Positions 45,605-54,929 are shown, counted from the stretch's first letter. The stretch: DNA of 64,000 nucleotides from Pedococcus_A sp963730585 (GCA_963730585.1 CAVSSL010000006.1:248001-312000); one strand, 5' to 3'. Notes: a model not told the origin generated them from the sequence alone. A program made the numbers and translations.

Positions 45605-47049
45605 TTGGTGTCTCCCGTCGTGACGTAGGCCTCGAGGCCGTGGCGACCGCCCTCGCGGCCGTAGCCCGACTCCTTGTAGCCGCCGAAGGGGCTGGTCGGG
45701 TCGAACTTGTTGAACGTGTTGGCCCAGACCACGCCGGCGCGCAGCTGGTCGGCCATCCAGAGGATGCGCGAGCCCTTCTCGGTCCACACACCCGCGGACA
45801 GGCCGTAGGGGGTGTTGTTGGCCTTGGCGACCGCCTCGTGCGGGGTGCGGAAGGTCAGCACCGACAGCACCGGGCCGAAGATCTCCTCCTGCGCGATGCG
45901 GTGCGTCTGGCTCACGCCGGTGAAGACCGTCGGGCGGAACCAGAAACCCTTGCTCGGCAGCTCGCACTCGGGCGACCAGCGCGTGGCGCCCTCGGCCTCG
46001 CCGGCAGCGGTCAGCTCGGTGATGCGCTGGAGCTGCGCCTTGGAGTTGATGGCACCGACGTCGGTGTTCTTGTCGAGCGGGTCGCCGACGCGCAGGGTCG
46101 AGAGGCGACGCTTGAGGCGTGCCTCGACCTCCTCGGCGATCGACTCCTGCACGAGCAGGCGCGAGCCGGCGCAGCAGACGTGGCCCTGGTTGAAGAAGAT
46201 GCCGTTGACGATGCCCTCGACCGCCTGGTCGATGGGGGCGTCGTCGAAGATGATGTTCGCCGCCTTGCCGCCGAGCTCGAGCGTCGCCTTCTTGCGGGTG
46301 CCGGCGATGGCGCGGGCGATCATCTTGCCGACGCCCGTCGAGCCGGTGAAGGCGAGCTTGTCGATGCCGGGGTGGTCGACGATGGCCTGGCCGGTGGCGC
46401 CGGCGCCGGTGACGATGTTGACCACACCGGCCGGCAGGTCGGCCTGCTGGCACACCTCGGCGAACAGCAGCGCCGTCAGCGGGGTCGTCTCGGCGGGCTT
46501 GAGCACCACGGTGTTGCCCGCGGCGAGGGCCGGCGCGATCTTCCACGCCAGCATGAGCAGCGGGAAGTTCCACGGGATGACCTGGCCGACGACGCCGTGG
46601 GGGCGCGGGTTCGTGCCGAGCGAGGCGTACTCGAGCTTGTCGGCCCAGCCCGCGTGGTAGAAGAAGTGCGCCGCGGCCAGGGGCACGTCGACGTCGCGGC
46701 TCTCGCGGATCGGCTTGCCGTTGTCGAGGCTCTCGAGCACGGCGAACTCGCGGGCACGCTCCTGCAGGATGCGGGCGATGCGGAAGAGGTACTTGCCGCG
46801 GTCGGCACCGGACATCCGGCCCCAGCTGCCCTTGAAGGCGCGGCGGGCGGCGTCGACGGCACGGTCGACGTCGGCCGACGACGCCTCGGTGACCTCGGCG
46901 AGCACCTCCTCGCTGGACGGGCTGATCGACTTGAACGCCGACCCGCCCTCGGTCTCGGTGAACTCGCCACCGATGAAGAGCCCGTAGGAGGGCTTGAGGT
47001 TGACGACGGCCCGGGACTCCGGAGCCGGTGCGTATTCGAACTTGGCCAT
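45601..47049 (-). CDS. Aldehyde dehydrogenase
   Basis: 482 aa. All ALDH elements are present: GQVIPWNFPLLMLAWKIAP (oxyanion Asn), KPAETTPLTAL, FTGSTGVGKMI (NAD fold), LELGGKAANIIF with the catalytic Glu, and NQGHVCCAGSRL with the catalytic Cys near residue 280, then EEIFGPVLSV. Located directly after deoC, it is well placed to oxidise acetaldehyde produced by deoxyribose-phosphate aldolase to acetate; that substrate is an inference from context. Stop overlaps the next gene (GTGA). Confidence 0.93.
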   Translation of the reverse strand: MAKFEYAPAPESRAVVNLKPSYGLFIGGEFTETEGGSAFKSISPSSEEVLAEVTEASSADVDRAVDAARRAFKGSWGRMSGADRGKYLFRIARILQERAREFAVLESLDNGKPIRESRDVDVPLAAAHFFYHAGWADKLEYASLGTNPRPHGVVGQVIPWNFPLLMLAWKIAPALAAGNTVVLKPAETTPLTALLFAEVCQQADLPAGVVNIVTGAGATGQAIVDHPGIDKLAFTGSTGVGKMIARAIAGTRKKATLELGGKAANIIFDDAPIDQAVEGIVNGIFFNQGHVCCAGSRLLVQESIAEEVEARLKRRLSTLRVGDPLDKNTDVGAINSKAQLQRITELTAAGEAEGATRWSPECELPSKGFWFRPTVFTGVSQTHRIAQEEIFGPVLSVLTFRTPHEAVAKANNTPYGLSAGVWTEKGSRILWMADQLRAGVVWANTFNKFDPTSPFGGYKESGYGREGGRHGLEAYVTTGDTK

Positions 47050-47096
47050 GGGTGGGGGTTCCTTGGTCCGCAGGTGGGCAGTACGACGCAGGGGCG

Positions 47097-48101
47097 TCAG
47101 TACAGGCTGGGGGAGTCGTCGGTCACGTAGTCGGGACCGGAGTAGGCGCCGATGCGCATGCGCTGGCGCTGCAGAAGCAGGTCGTTGAGCAGGCTCGAGG
47201 CGCCGAAGCGGAACCAGTGCGGGTCGAGCCAGTCGTCGCCGGCGACCTCGCTCACCGCAACCAGGAACTTGATGGCGTCCTTGCTGGTGCGGATGCCGCC
47301 GGCCGGCTTCACGCCGACCATCTGGCCGGTCAGCTCGAGCCAGTCGCGCACCGCCTCGAGCATGATGACGGTGACGGGCAGGGTGGCGGCGGGCGAGACC
47401 TTGCCGGTGGAGGTCTTGATGAAGTCGCCACCGGCGAGCATCGAGAGCCACGAGGCACGGCGGACGTTGTCGTAGGTGACCAGCTCGCCGGTCTCCATGA
47501 TGACCTTCAGGCGAGCCTGGCCACAGGCCTCCTTCACCTGGGCGATCTCGTTGAAGACGTCGAGGTAGCGGCCGGAGAGGAACGCCCCGCGGTCGATGAC
47601 CATGTCGATCTCGTCGGCGCCGTTGGCCACTGCGTCGCGGGTGTCGGCCAGCTTGACGGCCATGCTCGCGCGGCCGGACGGGAAGGCGGTCGCCACGGCG
47701 GCGATGTTGACGCCGCTGCTGGTGCCGAGGACCTCCCGGGCGAACGGCACCATGTCGCCGTAGACGCAGACGGCGGCAGGGCGGGGCGTGGACATGTCGG
47801 TCGCGTCGGGGGTGAGCGCCTTGGCGCACAGGCCGCGCACCTTGCCGGGGGTGTCGGCGCCCTCGAGCGTGGTCAGGTCGATCATGCTGATCGCCATGTC
47901 GATGGCCCAGGCCTTCGACGTCGTCTTGATCGAGCGGGTGCCGAGCATGGCGGCGCGGGCCTCACAGCCGACCTGGTCGACACCCGGCAGCCCGTGCAGC
48001 CACGAGGTCAGCGACTCGTTGGTCAGGCGGGAGACGCCGAGGAGGTCGCGGGCACGGGATGTCGCGTCGACCGCGTCACGCGGTGCGGTGGAGGTACTCA
48101 C
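47097..48101 (-). CDS. deoC: Deoxyribose-phosphate aldolase
   Basis: 334 aa from GTG at 48101. TIM-barrel aldolase splitting 2-deoxyribose-5-phosphate into acetaldehyde and glyceraldehyde-3-phosphate. Conserved segments: MIDLTTLEG, VCVYGDMV, ADEIDMVIDRGAF, LKVIMETG with one active-site Lys, and GVKPAGGIRT with the Schiff-base-region Lys. It is longer than the E. coli enzyme (about 260) because of extra N- and C-terminal segments, which is usual in actinobacteria. TAGACT lies 6 nt before the start. It heads the deoC-ALDH-ALDH-kinase operon. Confidence 0.93.
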   Translation of the reverse strand: MSTSTAPRDAVDATSRARDLLGVSRLTNESLTSWLHGLPGVDQVGCEARAAMLGTRSIKTTSKAWAIDMAISMIDLTTLEGADTPGKVRGLCAKALTPDATDMSTPRPAAVCVYGDMVPFAREVLGTSSGVNIAAVATAFPSGRASMAVKLADTRDAVANGADEIDMVIDRGAFLSGRYLDVFNEIAQVKEACGQARLKVIMETGELVTYDNVRRASWLSMLAGGDFIKTSTGKVSPAATLPVTVIMLEAVRDWLELTGQMVGVKPAGGIRTSKDAIKFLVAVSEVAGDDWLDPHWFRFGASSLLNDLLLQRQRMRIGAYSGPDYVTDDSPSLY

Positions 48102-48107
48102 CGAACG

Positions 48108-48113
48108 AGTCTA
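48108..48113 (-). promoter_or_regulatory. -10-like TAGACT for deoC
   Basis: On the minus strand TAGACT is followed by 6 nt and GTG at 48101. Confidence 0.5.
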
Positions 48114-48150
48114 TCGGTGTCTCAGAGTGTGGTCGGCACCGTCAGGTGGC

Positions 48151-48183
48151 TGCCGCGGCGACCCGGACCCCGCCGCCGCGGCA
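48151..48183 (-). terminator. Hairpin between phosphosugar mutase and deoC
   Basis: Perfect 10-bp inverted repeat TGCCGCGGCG / CGCCGCGGCA with a 13-nt loop, extendable by GGC/GCC through one bulged base. It lies just after the mutase stop and before the deoC promoter, so it likely separates the two transcription units. Confidence 0.6.
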
Positions 48184-48192
48184 AGCCGCAGG

Positions 48193-49905
48193 TCAGACCG
48201 TCGTCAGGGCCTGCATGGCCTCGCGGACCGCGGCCATCCGCGACGTCGCCCGCTCGCGCGCCCCGGCCAGCGCCTCGCGGCCTTCCACCGGCTCGACCAC
48301 CTCGAGGTAGACCTTGAGCTTCGGCTCGGTGCCCGACGGCCGCACGATGACGCGCGAGCCGTCGGCGAGGTAGTAGCGCAGGCCGTCGGTGGGCGGCAGG
48401 GCGTCGCTGCCGACCGAGAGGTCGTCGGCCCGCTCGACCGCCGTGCCGGCGACCTCGGCGGGCGGGTTCTCTCGCAGCCGGGCCATGACGTCGCCGATGA
48501 GCGAGAGGTCGGCCACCCGCACGGAGAAGGAGTCGGTGGCGTGCAGGCCGTGCTCGACGGCGAGGTCGTCGAGCACGTCGACCAGGGTGCGGCCCTCGGC
48601 CTTGAGTCCGGCCGCCATCTCGGCCATGAGCAGCGCCGCGCTCACGCCGTCCTTGTCGCGCACCGTGGCCGGGTCGACGCAGTAGCCGAGCGCCTCCTCG
48701 TAGCCGTAGCGCAGCCCGGGCACGCGGGCGATCCACTTGAAGCCGGTGAGGGTCTCCTCGTGGCGGATACCGGCCTTGGCCGCCATCGCCGCGAGCAGGC
48801 GCGAGGAGACGATCGAGTTGGCGAAGACGGCGTCCTCGGCCACACCGCGCCGCAGCAGGTGGGCGCCGAGCAGGACACCGACCTCGTCACCGCGCAGCAT
48901 GCGCCACTCGCCGCCCTCGTTGACGGCCACGGCGCAGCGGTCGGCGTCGGGGTCGTTGGCCAGCACCAGGTCGGGGTGCACCTCGCGGGCGAGCTCGAGG
49001 GCGGCGTCGATGGCGCCGGGCTCCTCGGGGTTCGGGAAGGACACCGTGGGGAAGTCGGCGTCGGGGTGCTGCTGGCTGTCGACCGTCCGGGGCGCGGGGA
49101 AACCGGCCTTCTCGAACACCCTGAGCAGGGTCTCGCTGCCGACCCCGTGCAGCGCGGTGTGCACGACGGACAGGTCGCGGGGGGAGGCCGGGTCGACGAT
49201 CGCCGCCGTGGCGTCGACGTAGGCGTCGAGCACCTCGTTGTCGAGCGTCTCCCAGCCGTCGTCGACCAGCGGCACCTCGGCCACCGCCGCCACGCGCGCG
49301 ATCTGCCCGGCGATGCCGGCGTCGGCCGGAGGCACGATCTGGCTGCCGTCGCCGAGGTAGACCTTGTAGCCGTTGTCCTGCGGGGGGTTGTGGCTCGCGG
49401 TGACCATCACGCCGGCGTCGGCGCCGAGGTGGCGGATCGCGAAGGCGAGCACGGGCGTCGGAAGCGTGTGCGGCAGCACGGCGGCCCGGCCGCCGGCCCC
49501 CACCACCACCGCCGCGGTGTCGCGTGCGAAGACGTCGGAGTTGTGCCGGGCGTCGTAGCCGATGACGACGAACGGCTCGGCGTCCTGCTCCTCCAGGTAT
49601 GCCGTGAGGCCGGCTGCTGCGCGGATGACCACCGAGCGGTTCATCCGGTTGGGGCCGGCGCCGAGGGCGCCGCGCAGCCCGGCGGTGCCGAACTCGAGCA
49701 TCCCCGCGAACCGGTCGACGAGGTCGGCCAGGGCGGACTCGTCACCCTCCTTGGCGCGGGCGACGACGTCCCCGAGCTCGACCCTCGTGGCGTGGTCGGG
49801 GTCGTCGTCGATCCAGGCCTGCGCGGCCTCGATGAGCTCGTCGCGGTGGTGCTGCGCACCGTTGTCCCCGTTCTCGGCGCGCCCGTGCCGCCCGGCATAC
49901 GTCAT
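48193..49905 (-). CDS. Phospho-sugar mutase (phosphopentomutase/phosphomannomutase family)
   Basis: 570 aa alpha-D-phosphohexomutase. Domain 1 has VMVTASHNPPQDNGYK with the phosphoserine, domain 2 ANDPDADRCAVA for metal binding, domain 3 the sugar-specificity loop region, and domain 4 VRPSGTEPKLKVYLE for phosphate binding. A 70-residue N-terminal extension with EFGTAGLRGALGAGPNRMN is typical of the PgcA/PGM2-like branch, whose members act on glucose- or pentose-1-phosphates. Lying next to purine nucleoside phosphorylase and DeoC, conversion of (deoxy)ribose-1- to 5-phosphate is the likely job. Purine-rich ribosome binding site present. Confidence 0.92.
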   Translation of the reverse strand: MTYAGRHGRAENGDNGAQHHRDELIEAAQAWIDDDPDHATRVELGDVVARAKEGDESALADLVDRFAGMLEFGTAGLRGALGAGPNRMNRSVVIRAAAGLTAYLEEQDAEPFVVIGYDARHNSDVFARDTAAVVVGAGGRAAVLPHTLPTPVLAFAIRHLGADAGVMVTASHNPPQDNGYKVYLGDGSQIVPPADAGIAGQIARVAAVAEVPLVDDGWETLDNEVLDAYVDATAAIVDPASPRDLSVVHTALHGVGSETLLRVFEKAGFPAPRTVDSQQHPDADFPTVSFPNPEEPGAIDAALELAREVHPDLVLANDPDADRCAVAVNEGGEWRMLRGDEVGVLLGAHLLRRGVAEDAVFANSIVSSRLLAAMAAKAGIRHEETLTGFKWIARVPGLRYGYEEALGYCVDPATVRDKDGVSAALLMAEMAAGLKAEGRTLVDVLDDLAVEHGLHATDSFSVRVADLSLIGDVMARLRENPPAEVAGTAVERADDLSVGSDALPPTDGLRYYLADGSRVIVRPSGTEPKLKVYLEVVEPVEGREALAGARERATSRMAAVREAMQALTTV

Positions 49906-49942
49906 GTCTGCAGTCCTCTTCGGCGTTCGGTGCGGCGGCGGC

Positions 49943-50782
49943 TCAGATGGCGGCGACGATGTCGGCGAGCAGCCGGCCGCAGCGCCCAGCTGCGGCCTGG
50001 CCGGTCTCCATCACCTCGGCGTGCGACAGCGGCTGCTCGCTGATGCCGGCGGCCAGGTTGGTGACGAGCGAGATGCCCAGCACCTCCAGGCCGGCCTGCC
50101 GGGCCGCGATCGCCTCCAGGGTCGTGGACATGCCGACGAGGTCGCCGCCGATGGTCTTGGCCATCTGCACCTCGGCCGGCGTCTCGTAGTGGGGGCCGGG
50201 GAACTGCACGTAGACGCCCTCGTCGAGGGTCGGGTCGACGGAGCGGGCCAGCTCGCGCAGGCGCGGGGAGTACAGGTCGGTGAGGTCGACGAAGTTCGCG
50301 CCCTCGATGGGGGAGTGCGCCGTCAGGTTGATGTGGTCGCGGATGAGCACGGTCGTGCCCGGGCCCCAGGCGGGGTTGAGGCCACCGCAGCCGTTGGTGA
50401 GCACGATGGCCTTGCAGCCTGCGGCCGCTGCGGTGCGCACCGCGTGGACGACGGCCCGCACGCCGCGGCCCTCGTAGAAGTGGGTGCGGGTGCCGTAGAC
50501 CAGTGCCCGCCGTCCGGTGTCGCCGATGGCGACCGAGCGCATGGTGCCGGAGTGGCCCTCGACGGCTGCCTTCGCGAAGCCGGGGACGTCGGCGTTGTCG
50601 ACGGTGGCCAGCGTCTCGCCGATGAGGTCGCCCGCCTGGCCCCAGCCGGACCCGAGGACGAGAGCGACGTCGTGGCGTTCGGCACCGGTCTTCTCGGCGA
50701 TGACCGCGGCGGCGGCCCGGGCCACCTCGAAGGGGTCGGTCGCGGGGTCGGTCAGGTCGGGCACGGCTTGCAGTTCGGTCAC
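49943..50782 (-). CDS. Purine nucleoside phosphorylase
   Basis: 279 aa from GTG at 50782; trimeric PNP (class II nucleoside phosphorylase) type. LVLGSGWGQAGDLIG near residue 43 is the phosphate-binding loop, VEGHSGTMRS carries the catalytic-region His, YEGRGVRAVVHAVR, and VLTNGCGGLNPAWGPGTTVLI with VGMSTTLEAIAARQAG bind the purine and ribose. Cleaves inosine and guanosine (and deoxy forms) to base plus pentose-1-phosphate, acting just before the mutase downstream (37-bp gap). The start is supported by TACGCT 6 nt upstream. Confidence 0.94.
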   Translation of the reverse strand: MTELQAVPDLTDPATDPFEVARAAAAVIAEKTGAERHDVALVLGSGWGQAGDLIGETLATVDNADVPGFAKAAVEGHSGTMRSVAIGDTGRRALVYGTRTHFYEGRGVRAVVHAVRTAAAAGCKAIVLTNGCGGLNPAWGPGTTVLIRDHINLTAHSPIEGANFVDLTDLYSPRLRELARSVDPTLDEGVYVQFPGPHYETPAEVQMAKTIGGDLVGMSTTLEAIAARQAGLEVLGISLVTNLAAGISEQPLSHAEVMETGQAAAGRCGRLLADIVAAI

Positions 50783-50788
50783 TGCGGC

Positions 50789-50794
50789 AGCGTA
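50789..50794 (-). promoter_or_regulatory. -10-like TACGCT for the PNP gene
   Basis: On the minus strand TACGCT is followed by 6 nt and GTG at 50782. Confidence 0.5.
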
Positions 50795-50831
50795 CCGATG
50801 GCGGCGCCCCGTCGGGACCGCGGTCAGCCGC

Positions 50832-51887
50832 TCACCCGGCCTGCACGGCGAGGGCCGCGTCGCCGCGGGCCGTGAGCCGCACCCGTGTGCCGGGCGGGTA
50901 GTGGGCCACGGCCGAGCTCGGCACCTGCACGACGACGTGTCGACCGTCAGGGGTCTGGGTGGTGACGCGGCCGTGGGCGCCCAGAAAGCTCGCGCTGAGC
51001 ACGGTCGCCTCCCCGGACGGGTCACGCTCGATGTCGATCCCCTCGGGCCGGACCAGCACGAGGACCTTCCCCGACCGGGCGGAGCCCTCCAGGAGCGGCA
51101 CCCGGCCGCCCAGCACCTCGGCGTGCCCGTCGCTCGCCTCGCACGGGAGCCGGTTGGTCAGGCCCACGAAGTCCGCGACGAACTCGGTGGTCGGCCGGGC
51201 GTAGAGCTCCTGGGGGGCGGCCAGCTGCTCGAGGTGGCCGGCCCGCATGACCCCGACCCGGTCCGCCACGGCGAGCGCCTCCTCCTGGTCGTGGGTGACG
51301 AAGAGCGTCGTCGTGCCCACGGTGAGCTGGATGCGGCGGATCTCGTCGCGCAGCTGGGCGCGGACCTTCGCGTCGAGCGCCGAGAGCGGCTCGTCGAGCA
51401 GCAGCACCTGCGGCTCGATGGCCAGCGCCCGGGCCAGTGCCACGCGCTGCTGCTGGCCACCGGACATCTGGTGGGCGTACTTGTCGGCCTGGTCGGAGAG
51501 CCCGACCAGGTCGAGCATGTCGGCTGCGCGGGACCGTCGCGCCTGGGCGCTGCGCTTGCGGAGCTGGAGCCCGAACTCGACGTTCTGCCGGGCCGTCATG
51601 TGCGGGAAGAGGCTGTACGCCTGGAAGACCATCCCCATGTCGCGCCGGTTGGTCGGCACCGAGGTGATGTCCCGTCCGCCGACGTCGATGCGTCCGGAGT
51701 CCGGGTCCTCGAGGCCGGCGAGGCAGCGCAGGGCCGTCGTCTTGCCGCATCCGGAGGGCCCGAGCAGGGCGACCAGCTCACCGGGCGCGATGTGCAGCGT
51801 GAAGCCGTCGAGCGCGTTGAGGGCACCGTAGGTGCGGCGCAGCTCGGACAGCTGGACGGCGACGCCCTGGCCGTTGGGGCTGGTCAT
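50832..51887 (-). CDS. ABC importer ATP-binding protein (PotA/FbpC-like)
   Basis: 351 aa. Walker A GPSGCGKTTALRCL, Q-loop MVFQAYSLFPHM, signature QMSGGQQQRVALARAL, Walker B LLLDEPLSALD, and FVTHDQEEALAVADRV. A C-terminal TOBE-type domain (about residues 250-351, EVLGGRVPLLEG, LVRPEGIDIE) puts it in the spermidine/iron/thiamine group of importers. Last gene of the leftward operon, overlapping the permease stop (ATGA). Confidence 0.93.
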   Translation of the reverse strand: MTSPNGQGVAVQLSELRRTYGALNALDGFTLHIAPGELVALLGPSGCGKTTALRCLAGLEDPDSGRIDVGGRDITSVPTNRRDMGMVFQAYSLFPHMTARQNVEFGLQLRKRSAQARRSRAADMLDLVGLSDQADKYAHQMSGGQQQRVALARALAIEPQVLLLDEPLSALDAKVRAQLRDEIRRIQLTVGTTTLFVTHDQEEALAVADRVGVMRAGHLEQLAAPQELYARPTTEFVADFVGLTNRLPCEASDGHAEVLGGRVPLLEGSARSGKVLVLVRPEGIDIERDPSGEATVLSASFLGAHGRVTTQTPDGRHVVVQVPSSAVAHYPPGTRVRLTARGDAALAVQAG

Positions 51888-52732
51888 GCGCTCTCCTTGC
51901 GGGTGCGGCGGAGCCGAGGGGCGGGGGAGGCGGCGGTCCGGGGGCCGCCCACGAAGGACATGGCGAACAGGACGAGGAAGCCGAAGACCAGCGCGGCCAG
52001 GCCCACGGCGATGCTGATCTGGGCGTCGCTCTTGCCCAGCTCGTACATCGCGACCTGGAGGTTCTTGCGGCTGAACAGGTTCGCGATGGTGAACTCGCCG
52101 AGCACCAGGGCCACCGAGAGGAAGGACGCCGAGAGGACCGCGGTGCGCAGGTTGGGCAGGATGACCCGCACCATCACGGTGCCCCACCCCGCCCCCAGGG
52201 AGCGGCTGGCCTCGGCGAGGGTCTTGACGTCGATGGCCCGCAGGCCGGCGTCGAGGGAGCGGTAGGCGTAGGGCAGCACGAGGACCACGTAGGCCAGGGA
52301 CAGCCACAGGGTCGACTCGCCCAGCAGGTAGGTGACCCAGGCGTAGACCGGTGTCAGGCCGACGACCAGGACGATCGCGGGCACCGTCAGCGGCAGCAGG
52401 CAGAGGAACTCCACCGTGCGGGACAGGCCCGGCAGCCGCAGCCGGACCCAGGTCATGGTGGGGACCAGCAGCGCCAGCATGATCACGACCGTGAACACCG
52501 CCAGGCCGATCGAGGCGAGGAAGCCCTCGCGCAGGGCGGGGTACTCCTCGCTGACCGTGCCGAAGTCCAGCAGCGTGGTCCAGGTCTGCGCCGAGCGGGT
52601 GCCGCCGGGTCCGCGCGTGGTGAACTCCAGCATCCCGTAGAGCGGCAGGGTGAAGAAGAGCAGGCAGACCCCGATGGTCACCCACCGGAAGGCGCTCTGC
52701 TTGCGGCGCGCGACCGCGCGGTTGCCGCTCAC
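51884..52732 (-). CDS. ABC importer permease 2
   Basis: 282 aa from GTG at 52732, six predicted membrane segments. The EAA loop reads LAEASRSLGAGWGTVMVRVILPNL near residue 185, typical of PotC/FbpB-like permeases. Basic C-terminal tail RRTRKESA. Overlaps permease 1 (GTGA) and the ATPase (ATGA). Confidence 0.9.
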   Translation of the reverse strand: MSGNRAVARRKQSAFRWVTIGVCLLFFTLPLYGMLEFTTRGPGGTRSAQTWTTLLDFGTVSEEYPALREGFLASIGLAVFTVVIMLALLVPTMTWVRLRLPGLSRTVEFLCLLPLTVPAIVLVVGLTPVYAWVTYLLGESTLWLSLAYVVLVLPYAYRSLDAGLRAIDVKTLAEASRSLGAGWGTVMVRVILPNLRTAVLSASFLSVALVLGEFTIANLFSRKNLQVAMYELGKSDAQISIAVGLAALVFGFLVLFAMSFVGGPRTAASPAPRLRRTRKESA

Positions 52733-53610
52733 GGCGCGAGCCACTTCGAGGACCGCCGGTCCAGCACGGCATACAGGGTCATGGCGACCGCCACGACGAC
52801 GACCATCTCCAGGGCCATGGCCTTCCCGATGTTCTCCTGGCCCAGGAGGACCTCCGAGGTGAGCGTGTTGCCGATGGCGAGCGGCAGCAGGGGTGAGCCC
52901 TGCGAGACGAGGGCGGCGGCGGTCGCGTAGGCGCTGAAGGCGTTGGTGAACAGCAGCAGCGTCGCGCCGACGAAGGACGGGAAGAGGATCGGGGCGGCGA
53001 CCCGGCGCCAGTAGACCCAGGTGCTGCCCCCGAGCGTCTCCGTGGCCTCTCGCCACTGGGGGCGCAGCCCCTCGACGGCCGGGAGGAACACGATGAGCAT
53101 GAGCGGGATCTGGAAGTAGAGGTAGACGAGCATCAGGCCCTTGTCCCACTCGTACAGCCAGAGGCCGGGGCCGGTGTCGATGCCCACCGTGGCGAGCCAG
53201 GTCGTGAGGAAACCGGTGGCCCCGAAGCTCGCGAGGAACGCGAAGGCGAGCGCCACACCGCCGAACTGTGCCAGCACACCGCAGAGGGAGGCCACGAAGC
53301 GCCGGAGGACGCCGTCGAGGGGTGCCGTCGACACGGCATACGCCAGCAGGGCGCCGATCACCGCACCGCCCACGGCGGTGACGGCCGACAGGACGACGGA
53401 GTGCTGCGTGGCCGACACGACCGCGGGCTGGGTGAGGGCGCGGACGTTGCCCAGGGTGGGCTGGCCCTCGCTGAGGAACGCGCCGATGACCACGACGAGC
53501 GTGGGGATGATGAGGAAGACGGTCGTGTAGGCGAAGAACGGCACCACGCCCACGAGGGCGCCCGACGGCCGTATGCCGCGGAGCGCCCCCGTCCGAGCCC
53601 GGTCAGCCAA
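52729..53610 (-). CDS. ABC importer permease 1
   Basis: 293 aa from a TTG at 53610 that overlaps the binding-protein stop by eight bases. First segment VVPFFAYTTVFLIIPTLVVVIGAFL, then five further segments, with the EAA loop as ATETLGGSTWVYWRRVAAPIL near residue 200. An internal start cannot be ruled out, as the first 20 residues are poorly conserved in style. Three GTATGCCG octamers (52767, 53334 and 53571) lie in this gene, one of them forcing an ATA codon. Confidence 0.88.
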   Translation of the reverse strand: MADRARTGALRGIRPSGALVGVVPFFAYTTVFLIIPTLVVVIGAFLSEGQPTLGNVRALTQPAVVSATQHSVVLSAVTAVGGAVIGALLAYAVSTAPLDGVLRRFVASLCGVLAQFGGVALAFAFLASFGATGFLTTWLATVGIDTGPGLWLYEWDKGLMLVYLYFQIPLMLIVFLPAVEGLRPQWREATETLGGSTWVYWRRVAAPILFPSFVGATLLLFTNAFSAYATAAALVSQGSPLLPLAIGNTLTSEVLLGQENIGKAMALEMVVVVAVAMTLYAVLDRRSSKWLAP

Positions 53611-54751
53611 CGGCGTTGGCCCAGTTCTTGGCCAGGTAGTCCTTGGCCTTGGCGTTCTGCTCCTCGGTGGGGATCACCGGCTCGCCGGAGATCTTCGGCA
53701 GCGCGGCGGCTGCGGCCGCGTCGGCGGTCCCGGCCTTCTGCATGGCCTCGAGGCGCACCGGGCGGGCACCCCCCTTGAGCCAGAGGTTCTGGCCCTCGTC
53801 GGAGTAGAGGAACTCCTGCCACAGCCGGGCGGCGGCCGGGTGGGGGGCGTCCTTGTTGACGGCCTGGACGTAGTAGCCGCCGACCGCCGCGTTGTCGGGC
53901 ACGAAGGTCTTCCAGTCCATCTTGCCCTTGAGCTTGGCGCCCTGGGCGACGTTGAGGTAGTCCCAGTCGAACACCACGGGCGTCTGGCCGGACTCGATGG
54001 TGGCCGGTGTCGGGTCCACGGGCAGGAAGTTGCCTGCTGCCTTGAGCTTGGCGAAGAAGTCGACACCCTTGGTGATGTCCTCGACGGTGCCGCCCTGGGC
54101 GACGGAGACCATCTGGACGCCCGCGAAGGCGGCGCCCGCCTTGGTCGGGTCACCGTTGAGGGCGACCTTGCCCTTGTACTCCGGCTTCAGCAGGTCCTCG
54201 ACGGAGGTCGGCGCCGGGACCTTGCCGGCGTCGTAGCCGATGCTCATGAAGCCGCCGTAGTCGTTGACCCAGGTGCCGTTCGGGTCCTTGAGGTTCTCGG
54301 GCACCTCGTCGAACTTCTCGGTCTTGTAGGGGGCGAACATCGCGGTGTTCGCCGCCGCCACGGAGGCGCCGAGGTCGAACACGTCGGGAGCCTTCGACTG
54401 GCCCTTGAGCCGCTGGGCCGTGCTGATCTCGTCGGCGGAGCTCGCGTCCGGCTGGTCGCTGGTGATGGTGATGCCGTACTTGCTCTGGAAGGCCTTGATG
54501 ATCTCGCCGTAGTTGGCCCAGTCCGGGGGCAGGGCGATGACGTTGAGCTGGCCCTCCTTCTTGGCGGCCTCGACGAGCTTGTCCATGCCACCGAGGTCCT
54601 TCGCGGACGTGGCGGTGGCGGCGTTGGTCCCCGACCCGGAGGCGGAGCCGCCGCTGGTCTCCTTCTCGGGCGGGGAGCAGGCGGCGATGCCGGCGGAGAC
54701 GACGCACGCGACGGCGATCGCACTGACGCGGCGGAGGGATGCTGGGCTCAC
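53603..54751 (-). CDS. ABC importer substrate-binding lipoprotein
   Basis: 382 aa from GTG at 54751 with a strong AGGAGG 5 nt upstream. Lipoprotein signal with lipobox GIAAC and Cys25, then a Ser/Gly linker. The mature protein is an extracellular solute-binding protein of the PotD/FbpA-like superfamily (NVIALPPDWANYGEIIKAFQ, KAPDVFDLGASVAAAN, VVFDWDYLNV). No specific metal or amine ligand pattern (such as the Tyr pair of iron-binding FbpA) could be assigned, so polyamine, phosphonate or thiamine-like substrates are all possible. First gene of its operon. Confidence 0.9.
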   Translation of the reverse strand: MSPASLRRVSAIAVACVVSAGIAACSPPEKETSGGSASGSGTNAATATSAKDLGGMDKLVEAAKKEGQLNVIALPPDWANYGEIIKAFQSKYGITITSDQPDASSADEISTAQRLKGQSKAPDVFDLGASVAAANTAMFAPYKTEKFDEVPENLKDPNGTWVNDYGGFMSIGYDAGKVPAPTSVEDLLKPEYKGKVALNGDPTKAGAAFAGVQMVSVAQGGTVEDITKGVDFFAKLKAAGNFLPVDPTPATIESGQTPVVFDWDYLNVAQGAKLKGKMDWKTFVPDNAAVGGYYVQAVNKDAPHPAAARLWQEFLYSDEGQNLWLKGGARPVRLEAMQKAGTADAAAAAALPKISGEPVIPTEEQNAKAKDYLAKNWANAVG

Positions 54752-54917
54752 GGAGACCTCCTGTGCAGGGGCGAACCGGACATCGGGCCGGCTGGGGGCG
54801 CCGCGCCGGATGCTATGCCTCTGATCATGACGCCAGAGCCCTCCCACGAGGCGCGTTTCCCCGAGTTCGCCCGATGTTCGCCTTCGACCGGCCGGCGGCC
54901 CCACTGCCGGTGAGTGG

Positions 54918-54923
54918 TTGGAT
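54918..54923 (+). promoter_or_regulatory. -10-like TTGGAT for the LpdA-type gene
   Basis: TTGGAT ends 6 nt before GTG at 54930. The match to TANNNT is weaker than elsewhere but position is conserved. Confidence 0.35.
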
Positions 54924-54929
54924 GGGGCC

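Noticed and set aside
54752..54929. Thiamine or other riboswitch upstream of the ABC importer
   Set aside because: None of the conserved TPP riboswitch core words is present, and the leader is short.
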